From assembly GCF_017591425.1 (NCBI RefSeq), contig NW_024467120.1, positions 12,180,746 to 12,244,745 of the forward strand: a stretch of DNA of 64,000 nucleotides, read 5' to 3'. The notes beneath the pieces are model-generated. The model saw nothing but the letters and a program-made list of their open reading frames with translations. It had not been told where the DNA came from and made no database searches. A program made the position numbers and the translations under genes. Position 1 is the first letter of the stretch; the number at the start of each line of letters is the position of its first letter. The stretch comes from Ochotona curzoniae. Lineage: Eukaryota > Chordata > Mammalia > Lagomorpha > Ochotonidae. This document shows positions 11,441 to 21,842 of this stretch, in pieces.

Positions 11441-11670
11441 AAATGCTTTACAAGAAGCAGGCATCGAATAAGGCAGCTCAGATGTCTGGATGTGATATGG
11501 GAGTATCAGTTTCTTCCAGTGCAAGAATGAGTGCATTCTCCCCGGCTTTGTCTGGAACTTTTTATGCTCCCAAGATTTTTGCTCTCTCAGAAACCAACTA
11601 AGCAACATATCCTTGCTCCCTAGGCTAGTGGTCTGATGCTGAGAAATTTTGCCCTACCTTATCCAAGCAG

Positions 11671-11797
11671 CTAGCTCAGCTCAGCCACAGCGGGGACTTT
11701 GTGATGCTAGATAAGGTTGCAGCGGTAAATGAAGTTCTTGCCACATGTTTTGCACTCATAGGGTCTCTCACCAGTGTGAACCCTGGACTTCTGAAAT
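11671..11797 (-). pseudogene. ZSCAN23: ZSCAN23 C-terminal fragment with premature stop
   Basis: On the minus strand the frame reads [18 protein letters not shown], then IYRCNLI, a TAG at 11707-11709, then HHKVPAVAELS and a terminal TAG at 11671-11673. Human ZSCAN23 ends, as I remember it, with [23 protein letters not shown] and then RKVHPVAESS. So the in-frame stop replaces the glutamine between the two histidines of the last finger. The upstream residues RFQKS are degenerate and no earlier finger is visible. Position and strand agree with human ZSCAN23. This is a broken remnant of a SCAN zinc-finger transcription factor gene; the SCAN exon and other fingers were not found. Confidence 0.78.
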
Positions 11798-11924
11798 CTA
11801 AAAGTCAAATGAGAGAAGTAAACTGCCGGGTTATGGCTGTAAAGCTAACTAATTAGAGAATGGAAGCCAGCATAGCAAGTTTTGGGAAAACAGAGCCTGG
11901 AGCTAAAGTGCCTTGATTTTGAAT

Positions 11925-12095
11925 TTAGAGAACCCTCTTCTTCAGCTGTGCAATCTTGGGCAGGATACTTTACCTCACTCTTCTCGGATATTAACACAAG
12001 CACGGGAGGGAGCGAGATAGGGAGTATTCATACCACACGGTATCATGGAGATAACAATAAGCCAACTCGGACAGTGCTTAGGACAGTGTGCGTTT
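11925..12095 (+). mobile_element. MIR-like ancient SINE fragment
   Basis: GCAATCTTGGGCAGGATACTTTACCTCACTC and a later ACAGTGCTTAGGACAGTG match the MIR core and 3' order. Confidence 0.6.
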
Positions 12096-12289
12096 GGCAC
12101 ACCGGCGCTACTTAAGTATTTGTTTCGCAAAGCAACAGACACTGTGTACAATGAACAAGAGTTGTGGTGTATTTTAAAACCGTCCTTGCTTGCTGTCTCA
12201 GCTCATGTAAGTGGACACAGGAGGGAACACAGACATTTCTGGACCCCTGAATGGATTCCAAGCCTGCCAGGCTTACAGGAGTGCCAGCC

Positions 12290-12720
12290 CGCAGGCGGGA
12301 GCTGAGGAGCTCAGGGACGAGCCAGAGGGTGGGAAGGGGAGCGGGCAGGGAGTCCTCCCAGCCCCGGGCAGCCCCGCACCTGCCCCGCCTAACTCTGCCC
12401 GGAAGCTCCCGCGACCTCCCATGCCTGGTGTGGGTCGCCCTTCCTAAAACCCTGAGCCGCAGCCCAAATACGAAGCTCACCAACGCATCCGTGGGTAGAG
12501 ATGCCACCAAGCCCAGATCACACCACCTCTGAATCCTTGCCAACTGCGGCCCAGAGAATGATGAAATACTAAGGCCGGAAGTGCGTCACAGAGGCCCGCA
12601 CTCTGTAGAACAGCGGTTCTGGCTAAGTTCCTTCTAGCAAGCCCGGAGGTCTCCACACATCTGTGGTCTCCTCCTGGAATGCCCTCTGCAGCCACGGTGC
12701 TGGCGGCGCATCCTCTTCCA
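12290..12720. promoter_or_regulatory. CpG island, probable orphan promoter
   Basis: This stretch is GC-rich with many CpGs while its surroundings are CpG-poor (CCCCGGGCAGCCCCGCACC, GCCCGGAAGCTCCCGCGACC, GCTGGCGGCGCATCC). It has no supportable protein: the overlapping ORFs on both strands arise from GC richness. It lies 0.5-1 kb upstream, on the minus strand, of the ZSCAN23 remnant. It may therefore be the surviving promoter and first exon of ZSCAN23 or ZSCAN12 after exon loss. That link is inference. Confidence 0.6.
12575..12589. promoter_or_regulatory. ETS plus CRE-like composite site
   Basis: CCGGAAGTGCGTCAC combines the ETS/GABP core CCGGAAGT with a CRE-like CGTCA a few bases on, a common arrangement in TATA-less housekeeping and zinc-finger gene promoters. 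It sits within the CpG island. Confidence 0.5.
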
Positions 12721-12739
12721 CAGCTATCCGTACTTTATG

Positions 12740-13720
12740 CCAATTAATTCATTCAACAGATGAGGAAACGGAGGCACAATTCGTCTTCATGTAGTAGTTA
12801 TATTTTCCCAGCTCCCTTATTTTACTGTAGCAATAAATTAGTGCGTCCTTTTAAAATTCAACTTTATAAACAACTGTTGTCATTGTTTTGGTGCTCAAAT
12901 AATCTAAAATGTGAGTAGCCCTTCCAAACTGGCTTCTATGCCCTTGGATAAGTTCCCAGCAATTTTTGTGCCTTTTCCTTTCCCACACGATATGTGGTAG
13001 GCTCATTCAATAGCCAAGATTTCCTCCACCAGGCCTGGAAGTGGCCAGTGCTCCAGGGAACCGTGGTTCTACTTAATGGAGAAGTGAACACGGAAATTCA
13101 AGATCTGAGACAACTAGCAAACTCGTTGCTACTAGGATGTGTCATTGCTTCTGGGTCCCATCAGTGGGCTAGAACTAGAAAATATAAATGAGGATTCTGC
13201 AGGATACTTCCCAAACGCGAATCCACAGAATCTTTCCATTTCACCATTGCAATCTGTTTTTCCTTCTTTCCCTACCTGATTCCCAACAGCATCAAAACAT
13301 TCACCCGAATAGTTGTGTCAGAAAAACAACTGCAAAATTACAAAGCAAATTTACAAGTTAGAAATTAAATGCGCATATCACTATCACCAGCAATAACAGT
13401 CCGCTATGTAGAATTTGGAGTTGTTTATTTTATTGTTTTTGAATTATATTGTCGTTAGGGAATATAGACAGAATTCTGTGCAAATACCTGATTTGATTTA
13501 ATTTTTTCTATATGCCTATATTATAAGCTTGATAAACAGGACTATTTGTATTTAATTTCAAGGTTTTCTTCCATCTGCAACTCCTTTTTAAATATGAAAA
13601 AGTTGCCTTGGTTGAAAATCAACATATCCAGAGTTTGGCTTCTATCTCTGAATCCTTTATTTGGTACACAACCACCCTCATCTTCATCAGTGTTTTGTTT
13701 TTGTTCCTCCTGTCTTGCCT
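12740..13720 (+). mobile_element. Diverged L1M fragment and unique sequence
   Basis: GTGGTTCTACTTAATGGAGAAG ... TCAAGATCTGAGACAAC ... CGTTGCTACTAGGATGTGTCATTGC ... GGGCTAGAACTAGAAAATATAAATG at 13060-13190 follows the L1M 3' region. CAACAGATGAGGAAACGGAGGCAC at 12753-12777 is an MIR/L2-type scrap. The rest is AT-rich with no gene seen. Confidence 0.55.
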
Positions 13721-13721
13721 T

Positions 13722-14361
13722 TGTTGCAGGAATTTTGACTCCGAGTATGGCAGCAACCTCAAATTCTTGTCTCGCAGGAAAGAAGAATTTTCATGCGGAC
13801 ACAGTTTAGTTTTAAAGCAGGATTTATTAGAAAGGCTGAGAAAAGAAGACTCCCGTCCTAACGACGGGAGGGGGTTTTGAGATAGAAAAGACCCTTACCT
13901 CCTGCCATAGTGGCAGGAGGAAAAGTAAAAAGAACCCTAGTGCTCTGCCATAGTGGCAGGAGGCAAAGAAGCAAAACCCGAATGAATGGTGGGGAATGCA
14001 CCTTTTAAAGGTTTCCCTCAAAGATGTTTCTCCATAAACAAAGAAAATTCCTGGTTTCCAAGGTACCTGGCCTTGGGACAAAAGGTCACAGAGATACCAG
14101 ACATAGGACATTCCAGGCCTTAGGCAGATGTGTATTACTTCTTCCTGCTCTCCTTTCAATGATAAAGAGATCAGCCTGAGGCCCTCCTACAATGGCCAGA
14201 GGGGATGGCCGATACTTCAGGTGGGGAATTGATATGCTAATAGCACCTCTGTCCCTTGGAAGAGACGTGCCCTGGTGAGTTCAAGACATGGTGGGGAAAT
14301 TCTCTTTTACTGGGGGACCCAGAATACCCTAACTGCCTACTACCCACTAACTCCTCTCTCA
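13722..14361 (-). mobile_element. Solo LTR of a class I-like endogenous retrovirus
   Basis: A 640-bp segment starts TGTTGCAGG and ends CTCTCTCA (TG...CA in both senses), flanked by CCTT at 13718-13721 and 14362-14365. A 4-bp duplication fits gammaretrovirus-like (class I) integration. AATAAA on the minus strand at 13823-13828 sets the orientation. Three strong hairpins lie just upstream of it (13850-13870 with an 8-bp stem, and the repeated CCTGCCATAGTGGCAGG at 13901-13917 and 13944-13960). A TTTAAA element lies at about 14004-14009. No gag, pol or env sequence remains next to it. Confidence 0.75.
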
Positions 14362-14886
14362 CCTTTGCCCCCTCTTTCATCTTTCCTTTTACATTCCTTG
14401 CTCCTTTCACTTTCTTCCATTACTTTTCCAACAAAAATAGGTATGTACCTCCTTTACCCTTCTAAGTTATCATATTATTTAGACACTTCCATATGCTGCT
14501 TTATTATTAACCAGAAAATTTTCTAAATTTTTTTTATAGAAATGCTCCTCTTTTTTAAAAACCTGCATAATACATCCATCGTGTGGATATATTTTAGCTT
14601 TAAATAGTGCTTTCATTATTAAATTATTATTATCATATTTTAAGACTATTTTCTTTTTCTTTCTTTTTAATTGGAAAGACTGCCCCTATAAAAACTCTGT
14701 AAATGTGCTGTTCGGGTAATGGGTGTCGGTCCCGGTCAGTCGGTCATATTGCCTCACATTGTAATTACAACTCGTTGTGACTATCACTGGTGTGAGTAAT
14801 ACTCTGTTTTAGCGGTCGAGTGGCTGCTGAACACCAGGAAAGTTCTCAAACTCATATACTGGTTAATTTTCAAAATGATAAAAGTA
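14362..14886. other. Intergenic between two solo LTRs
   Basis: T-rich, then a CpG-containing stretch (TTCGGGTAATGGGTGTCGGTCCCGGTCAGTCGGTC, about 14710-14745) that could be older LTR or unique sequence. No coding signal. Confidence 0.35.
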
Positions 14887-14892
14887 ATGGTC

Positions 14893-15262
14893 TGTCGCTG
14901 TCCCGCAGCGACGGACTTGGTGCACGGAGCTGATAATAATACGCGTGGACCCTGACTGATGGTCAAAGCTGAAGTTTATTAGGGGCATCAGACTTTATAC
15001 TCTGAGAGTCCGTACTGGTTATGGGAGGAAGTATCGAGCTCATAAACAAAACCATCAACTGTTTTCACACTCTAGATTGGAATTCCTTTTGTCTTGTATA
15101 TCACGCTAGGTGTTCTCATTCACATGCTGTTTACTCGACCTGTGGGAACTATCTCCCAACAGGTATACAAAAGGTAGCCATTTGGTTGTTTTCGTGCAAA
15201 TACTGCCCAATGAACTGCAATCCTGTGCTGCTGGCCTTCCAGGCTCACAATGTCCTCCTACA
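14893..15262 (-). mobile_element. Solo LTR of a class II (IAP/ERVK-like) retrovirus
   Basis: A 370-bp element begins TGTCGCTGTCCCGCAGCGACG and ends CCTCCTACA. A perfect 6-bp duplication ATGGTC flanks it (14887-14892 and 15263-15268), the size typical of class II elements. On the minus strand TATAAAG (about 14993-14999) is followed by AATAAAC (about 14973-14979) and then the R/U5 end. Internal genes are absent, so it arose by LTR-LTR recombination. Confidence 0.85.
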
Positions 15263-15284
15263 ATGGTCATTAAAAGAACATAGT

Positions 15285-15445
15285 TGGGCCCGGCACAATA
15301 GCGTAGTGGTTAAGGTCTTCAGATTGGCTCAGCTCCAGCCCTTGCTACTGCTTGGGGAGTGAGCCATCAGACGGAAGATTCTCCTCTGTATATATCTGCC
15401 TTTCCAATAAAAAAAAAAAAAAAAAAAAAACCTTTAAAAATATAT
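15285..15445 (+). mobile_element. CSINE with large internal deletion
   Basis: The GGGCCCGGCACAATAGCGTAGTGG head joins directly to AGATTGGCTCAGCTCCAGC and the 3' CAGACGGAAGATTCTCC segment, then a 20+ A tail. The middle ~150 bp of the family consensus is missing. Confidence 0.85.
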
Positions 15446-15845
15446 ACTTAAAAAAGCTGAAGATGTGAGTTATGTCAAGTATCTTTTCTGCCTAAATGTG
15501 ATAAAACTAGAGATGAATACGGGATGTTATGTGACTTGAACATTTTAAGGCTCCATTGCCCTGGTGACGTGCCGGTTCTACACTGCCTCTTCTGGGTCCA
15601 GCCGGAGGTCCCAGTGAATTCCGATGCAAACTCTAGTGGAAACCTTCAAACATCATTTAGCTCCTGAAAGTCAATGGTAGTAAGAAGGTTGAAAGCGCAG
15701 TTTGAGTTTAGGTGATAGACACACTGGGAGGTCCAAAGGTCACTGGGGGCATTCTCTCAGAAGATAGTTTGTACAGGAGGGTTGGCTAAAGCCCAAGTGA
15801 ATGGCCTCTCTACTTCCTGGCTCACCAAGTGATCTTTCTGTATCT
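15446..15845. other. Intergenic, nothing recognised
   Basis: Unique-looking sequence; no exon or repeat call. Confidence 0.45.
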
Positions 15846-16116
15846 TTTTATTATTTTCCTCATTGGAAAGGCGGATATACAGAGAGGAGAGACAGAGAGG
15901 AAGATGAATGCTATGCCGATCCGAAGCCAGGAGCCTCTTCCGGGTCTCCCACGCGGGTGCAGGGTCCCAAAGCTTTGGGCCGTCCTCGACTGCTTTCCCA
16001 GGCCACAGGCAGGGAGCTGGATGGGAAGCGGGGCTGCCGGGATTAGAACCGGCGCCCATATGGGATCCTGGGCGTGCAAGGCGAGGACCTTAACCACTTT
16101 AACCGCGCCGGCCTGG
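15846..16116 (-). mobile_element. CSINE copy, minus strand, young subfamily
   Basis: CATTGGAAAGGCGGATATACAGAGAGG start and TTAACCACTTTAACCGCGCCGGCC head, with high CpG content. It lacks about 45 bp around the ATCTTCCTCTCTGT segment. Confidence 0.9.
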
Positions 16117-16934
16117 TCACTCACTTTTGAACTTGAACCTCCAAAACAATGAACTGAGTAACCTCTTTCTTTAATTAGTTTATTCAAATATTTCATCATA
16201 GTAATGTAGAGCTGACTAATAATACAGGATAAGAATTGGAAAATTCACAAATATAAGTATGTGAAAATAAAGTAACCGTCCCCTGGACAAGCAAAAAGTC
16301 AATGATGGAATCAGAAAAAAATATAAGATTTATTAATAGAACTGAACATACAAATATAACAATCTAAACTGGATGACATGCAGCAAAAGCAATTCTAATA
16401 AGAAAAAATTTATAGCCACAAATGTCTACTTTAAATAAAAAAGAGCTTGTATAAACAATCTTACACCCCACGAACCTAAATAAAAAGAAAACGAATCCAA
16501 ATTTTGACAGAAACATACAGTATCTTAATAATTTTATTATCTTTCTAGTCTGTATTTTATTTCTTTTGTTACATTATTATTATTAAAAATATATCAAAAT
16601 AGAGTCAGTATTAGAAGATTAAATCCAAGAAAGTTGCAAGTTATAAAAGCAAGATGCATGTTTTTAAAGATTTATTTATTTATTTGAAAGGCAAGAGTGA
16701 GACAGAAAACTTCAAGAAATATTTTTAAGATTTATTTCATAATATCAAATACTCTTAGAATTTTTCACTGATAGTAAACCAAAAAATTTCAAAGCATTTT
16801 CAAACTAAATTTTAGGGACTTTGCTATGAAGGTGTTCTTCATAGATAGATGTTTTCTTGATTTGACTTTTGAACATGGTTTTGATGGAGTGTATTACTGT
16901 ATGGCTTTCACATCAACAGCAAATCATCATTTTC
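16117..16934. other. AT-rich 3' flank of the olfactory receptor gene
   Basis: Very AT-rich. TTTAAAGATTTATTTATTTATTTGAAAGGCAAGAG at about 16660-16700 is a CSINE tail fragment on the minus strand. This stretch should contain the 3' UTR of the receptor gene. Confidence 0.5.
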
Positions 16935-17879
16935 TCATACGTTCCCAGATGAAATGAACTTCTTCAGAAGCCTTTTCAAAGCTCCTATAACTTCCTTGTT
17001 CCTCAGGGTGTAGATGAATGGATTGGCCATAGGAGTAATAACACAGTAAAACAGGGTCAAGACTTTGATCAGGTCTTGCGGACCGTCCCCTGAGGGCTGC
17101 ATATAAATGTAGATGCCAGGCCCATAAAATAATGATACCACAAGCAGGTGTGATGAACATGTGTTGAAGGCCTTAAGTCTCCCAGCAGCAGAAGGAATTC
17201 GAAATACAGCTTTGGCAATGTAACTGTAAGAGACAAGAATCATTGAGAGGGGACCCATTATCAGGAGAGTGGCCACCACAGCTAAAATAAGCTCATTGAC
17301 TGTGGTATCCACACAAGCCATCTTAATAAGACCAGGCAGCTCACAAAAGAAGTGGTCCAGTACCTGGTTCCCACAGAGAGGCAGCTGGACTGTGAGAGTG
17401 GACTGCAGTAGTGAATTGGCCAGACCTGTGAGCCATGCAGTGCTCGACAGGTGCAGGCAGAGTTTATGATCCATGATCACAGAGTACCTTAGAGGCTTAC
17501 ACACAGCCACATAGCGGTCTAGCGCCATGATGCCAAGCAAGACACATTCAGTACAGCCTAGCCAGTGAAATACATAGGCCTGGGCTATGCAACCTGTGTA
17601 TGTGATGTTTTTGTTCGGCCCCCCTAAGTTGAACAGCATTTGAGGTACAGTTGTAGTGGTGAAGCAGAGATCCAAAAAGGAAAGGTTGGTGAGGAAATAA
17701 TACATGGGACTTTTGAGTTGGGAATCAAATTGAGAGACCAGAATAATAGCAATGTTTCCCAACAACGTGAACAAGTAAGCGGTCATGAGGACAAAGAAAA
17801 GAGGAAGATCCAGCCATGGATATTTGGTAAGGCCCATGAGAATAAAATCTTCTGGAAAACTTTCATTCATGTGTTTCAT
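16935..17879 (-). CDS. Intact family 2-type olfactory receptor (314 aa)
   Basis: This single coding exon encodes a class A GPCR of normal olfactory receptor length. It has an N-glycosylation sequon (NES, 5-7), GN in TM1 (41-42), a PMYYFLTNLSFLDLC block (58-72), MALDRYVAVC at the end of TM3 (118-127), the C97/C179 extracellular disulfide pair, SY in TM5, KAFNTCSSH in TM6 (236-244) and PMANPFIY in TM7 (283-290). The LDHFFCELP loop and CVDTT place it in family 2, near OR2W/OR2E/OR2B types. Methionine 4 (17870) gives the usual MNESF start; the upstream methionine 1 is equally possible. It would detect odorants on olfactory neuron cilia through Galpha-olf. Its place between ZSCAN23 and GPX6 corresponds to a human olfactory receptor pseudogene position (perhaps OR2E1P, from memory). 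The frame is uninterrupted. Confidence 0.92.
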   Translation of the reverse strand: MKHMNESFPEDFILMGLTKYPWLDLPLFFVLMTAYLFTLLGNIAIILVSQFDSQLKSPMYYFLTNLSFLDLCFTTTTVPQMLFNLGGPNKNITYTGCIAQAYVFHWLGCTECVLLGIMALDRYVAVCKPLRYSVIMDHKLCLHLSSTAWLTGLANSLLQSTLTVQLPLCGNQVLDHFFCELPGLIKMACVDTTVNELILAVVATLLIMGPLSMILVSYSYIAKAVFRIPSAAGRLKAFNTCSSHLLVVSLFYGPGIYIYMQPSGDGPQDLIKVLTLFYCVITPMANPFIYTLRNKEVIGALKRLLKKFISSGNV

Positions 17880-19224
17880 TGAATTTTGATGAGAAGGATC
17901 TGTTGAAATTAAAGAAGGTGAGAGTGATTAAAAAAAATTCTGAGTTGGCAGAATTAAAGTAAATATGGAGGAAAAATGGGGCATACCTTCATTAGAAATC
18001 ACAACCATGTATGAAGTAATTATTACATTTAACCTTATAAAGTCACATTTGAAAAGCTTTGTTTGTGTGGAAAATGATTTTATGTTTCCCACATTAAAGT
18101 CCTGTGTGATGAGTGAACATTAAGTCTTAAGCCAATGGAAGGAGGGAGCATCTTCGTCTCTCAGATCCCAGACAGCTGGAAAAAAATTGATTGAGGTAGA
18201 TTTGATCAACCAGATGCTTCCACTTAGAATTTGAATGTAGTGAAATGACACAATGGTATGAAGAGGACAAGGGACTGCCAGAAATCCAGATCAGCTGCCT
18301 TCCTGATGTACATCCCGTGGTGACGCACCAAAGGATGTGTTCTTAGAGTCTCTTCCAGAGGTAGGATATTGGCTTGGCTGTGGCTTGTTTCTGGGTGTGT
18401 GTGTGTGTGTGTGTGTTTGGCCAAATTTTGTTCTTGACCTTTCCCTTTGATTCTGTGAAGTACCATTCTTCTACTTTTTTCTTTATCTGTTCCAACGACT
18501 GGAATTGCTGTTTCTTGTGTACAATTGAACACTTTGACTAATTAAAAAACTGGTAACAGAAAATAAGTCGAAATATTCTGTTAGTCTTTTGTAAGTGAGG
18601 ACAGTGATGATGAAGAGTTGTATGCCAAGAATTAGAATTAGACTATATGCAGTGTTCATGGTGCTCCACCACCCACTTTCCTTTCTAGCCCTGGCAGTCT
18701 TCCTTTGTTGGTCTGGCTGTTGTAGCTTTTAATTATCAATTTAATGGGTCTTAAGCATTAACATTTCTTCCTTTCTAAATTCATTGGAAAATGAAAAAAT
18801 GAAGGGAGAGAAATGTGTGAATGAACCTGTGCCTCCAATTCAGGCCCTGAAGGAATAGAACACAACGAATCCTATAGACAGATCAGATTCAGTCAGAGAA
18901 AAAGCAAGTGGCTGAGCCAGACAGCCTTGGATCTATCTGTCAAACTCACCGAGATGATTAATTCCTCTTTCTTCTGTGATGCTGTGAATGGACAACACGA
19001 CAAATTGAAAACCTTTTTCCTCTACATTCCACTTTCAATCAGCATAATAAAAATTATTCTGTTCTGTGAAACCTGGAGGTTAGAGAACAAGTATTTCCTC
19101 CTCTCCCAATAAGGTTTTAATAGGAAAAAATGAACAAAATGTAGGGGAGAAAATTAGAAAAGGAATTTGCTATAAGAAAGCACCCACACTGAAGGACAGC
19201 AGGGCCATGTAGGCAGCACATTAA
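17880..19224. other. Upstream flank of the olfactory receptor, intergenic
   Basis: No second exon could be identified; 5' non-coding exons of the receptor gene may lie here. A (GT)11 microsatellite is at 18395-18416. Minus-strand ORFs have no domain signal. Confidence 0.45.
18395..18416. repeat. (GT)n microsatellite
   Basis: Eleven uninterrupted GT units. Confidence 0.95.
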
Positions 19225-19740
19225 AAGGGTTTCAGATTACACAAGATGAGGCAACCCCAAAAATTTTCAGAAGGAAGAAAATATACATAGAAACCAAAAA
19301 GTCAATAAAAAATGGACAAGGTGTCTTCATAGCGACTGGGAAAGTGAGACTGTAAGACTTAAAAATACTGAGGAAAAAGAATTTCAAATCTGGAATTCCA
19401 TCTGGAACCAAACAGAATGAAGCTGGAATGGGACATTTTAAAACATACAGCATCCCCAAAGTTTTCTTTTCCAGGCATGATTTCTTTGGAAGCTGCTGGA
19501 GGATATGTACCACCAAAATGATAAAGAGAAAAAGAAGATATTTAAGGTCAGAAAGCCTACACGAAATGAAGGAATCCTCCATGACAATGGGGAAGAGAGG
19601 TCTCATGAGACAGCTGGGAAACAAGCAGCACTGAAAAGGCTCCAGAAGCCATGTCTCCAAGAAAAATGGGAAAAGCCAGGTCTCTAAGGAGAAAATTAAA
19701 AAGAATCGACCCAAACTTGTCACTTTGGGATGGCAGAATG
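19225..19740 (+). mobile_element. HAL1/L1-ORF1-like ancient LINE fragment
   Basis: The order AAATACTGAGGAAAAAGAATTTC ... GGAATTCCATCTGGAACCAAAC ... GGAAGCTGCTGGAGGATATG ... CCACCAAAATGA ... CCTCCATGACAATGGGGAAGAG matches the diverged ORF1-region consensus of old HAL1/L1M elements as I remember it. The 179-codon minus-strand ORF over it is a by-product. Confidence 0.55.
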
Positions 19741-19933
19741 GAGAGAAGACTTCTAGGTAACCACAACCCAATATAGGATTTTACTAAGATTTCAACAGTT
19801 AGGAAAATGTAAACTGTTGATGCTAATCTAGTCCAAAAGCATGATGCATGAATTTTTGGAGACTAAGGAACACCTCTCTCTATGTCTCTTACTGTCTCTT
19901 ACTGTCTCTCTGTCATATAAGAATTAAATATGT

Positions 19934-20210
19934 TGGGCCCAGCACCATGGCTCAGTGGCTAAATCCTCATCTTGAACACTCAAGGATCTCATATAAGTGC
20001 TGCTTTGTGTCTTGGCTGCTCCACTTCCCATCCAGTCCCCTGCTGCTTGTGGCCTGGGAAAGCAATAGAGGGTAGTCCAAAGCCATGGGACCCTGCACAC
20101 CAGTGTGGACGACCTGGAAGGGGATCCTGGCTCCTGGCTTTGAATTGGCTCAGCTCCGGTCATTGCAGCCATTTGGGGACTGAACCAGGAGGTAGGAGAT
20201 TTTTCCTGGT
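19934..20210 (+). mobile_element. CSINE copy, plus strand
   Basis: GGGCCCAGCACCATGGCTCAGTGGCTAAATCC head, GGCCTGGGAAAGCAATAGAGG body; 3' end truncated near GAGATTTTTCC. Confidence 0.85.
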
Positions 20211-20429
20211 ATAGACCAAAGCTTGTTGTTAAGAAGTATGATTAAATAGAAGAAAACAGAGAAATTATGAAGAACATATTTCCTCTGGAAAGTGAGAAAT
20301 AGTGAGGAAAAGCATTGCTATTTTTCATTGCAAGCTCATGTTAATATTTGTTTTTTAATCCTGCACATTTGTATCTGTAAGAAAAAAAATAGAAATTAAG
20401 TAAAGAAAACATATAAAGTGTTTTTTTAA

Positions 20430-20755
20430 AAAAAGATTTGCTTATTTGTTTGAAAGGCAGGATAACAGAATGGTAGAGACACATAGAGAGAGGCAGATCT
20501 TTCACCCAATGGTTCTTTCCCCCAGTTGAGCACAACAGCTAGGGCTGGTCCAGTCTGAAGCCGGGAGCCCAGAATTCCATCCAGGTCTTCCCGTAGGTTG
20601 CAGAAGCAATACCCAAGCCATTTTACACTACTTTTTCAGGTGCATCAGCAGGTGGCTAAATTGGAAATGAAGCGTTTGGAATTTGAACTGGTGGCCATGT
20701 GGTGCTATCATCACAGGTGTTAGCTTAACCTTCCATGCCCCAATGCTAGACCCAG
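20430..20755 (-). mobile_element. Old CSINE copy, minus strand
   Basis: AAAGATTTGCTTATTTGTTTGAAAGGCAG start and a CCAATGCTAGACCC head end. Diverged. Confidence 0.7.
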
Positions 20756-20759
20756 AAAG

Positions 20760-21840
20760 AATCTTAATATTTATAAATTATGATAAGGAGCATAGCAGGT
20801 AAAGGCCGTGTTTGAACAGATAAAGAACATACATCATCAGTTGTTACCAAAGAGACAACGTTTCTGAATTAAACATGCTTAGTTCTGTCTATCACATTTG
20901 CAGATCTGATAAATTCAATTGCATAATATGCACATATTGGTGTGGCAAAAAAAAAAATCTACTAAAAATGACTTGGTTCTAAAACAAGAAAATCTTTAAT
21001 ACTATGCTAAGGAGTCAGGTCAAATGAAAGATTTTCAGAAGGAATAAGACATAATTAGAGCATACTTTAGAATGTTTACTATGGCAATGTATTGCTGGAC
21101 TAAAGAAGAGACAAAGTTGAGAGGTCATAGGACAGGCTATTGGAGAGATGCTGAGAATGTTAGCTGGACAATGAAAATCAAGAGCAAGGGATGGATGTAA
21201 AGCAAAAGATGCACTTAAAAGAAGCTGATATTTTAATCTAAGATGCTGCAATAATGAAAAGGAAGCTAACAGAATGGGGCATATACGTGAGGATTGATTG
21301 GAATAAACAATTTAATAATAGAGACCTAAAACAGGGTAAATTCTCAGTGTGCCCACAAGGATTAGCTCAAAGTTCTGTTTACCAGAGGAATTTCTGTCAC
21401 TTCCAGACAAGTGTAGGTCAATTTCACCAGTGCTAATTTGCAAAATATCATACAACTATAGGACTCCTTGTCTGGGGTGGTTTGTGTCAGCTGTTGAATT
21501 ACCAAAGGCAGCAACTGGGGTGGATATAGAGGTAGACAGTGGCGAGGGAGATGTATCCAAAAATAGAAAATAGAAATCTACATTTTAAGTGAAGATATAT
21601 AGCAGAATGCATTTCCACCTCTGAATAAAAGATGAACTCCCAATGAAACCATTAGATATATCTCGACAATGGGATGCTGGACATTCTACCATTGTCTATA
21701 CCTACAATGTACATGATGGACTTGTGATTGTTGTTGAAGGACTATATTATTGTAATAATATAAAGGAAATCAGTGTCAGGGAGATGAAATGGAGAGGGTG
21801 AAAGGGGAAATCCTAGAGTCTAAGGAACAGTATTATGAAA
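20760..21840. other. Intergenic, nothing recognised
   Basis: AT-rich unique sequence with no coding or repeat call, apart from a short A-run at about 20947-20958. Confidence 0.45.
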
Positions 21841-21842
21841 AA

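Noticed and set aside
19232..19771. 179-codon minus-strand hydrophobic ORF
   Set aside because: The plus strand is a purine-rich ancient LINE (HAL1-like) fragment; its complement translates to hydrophobic residues by chance.
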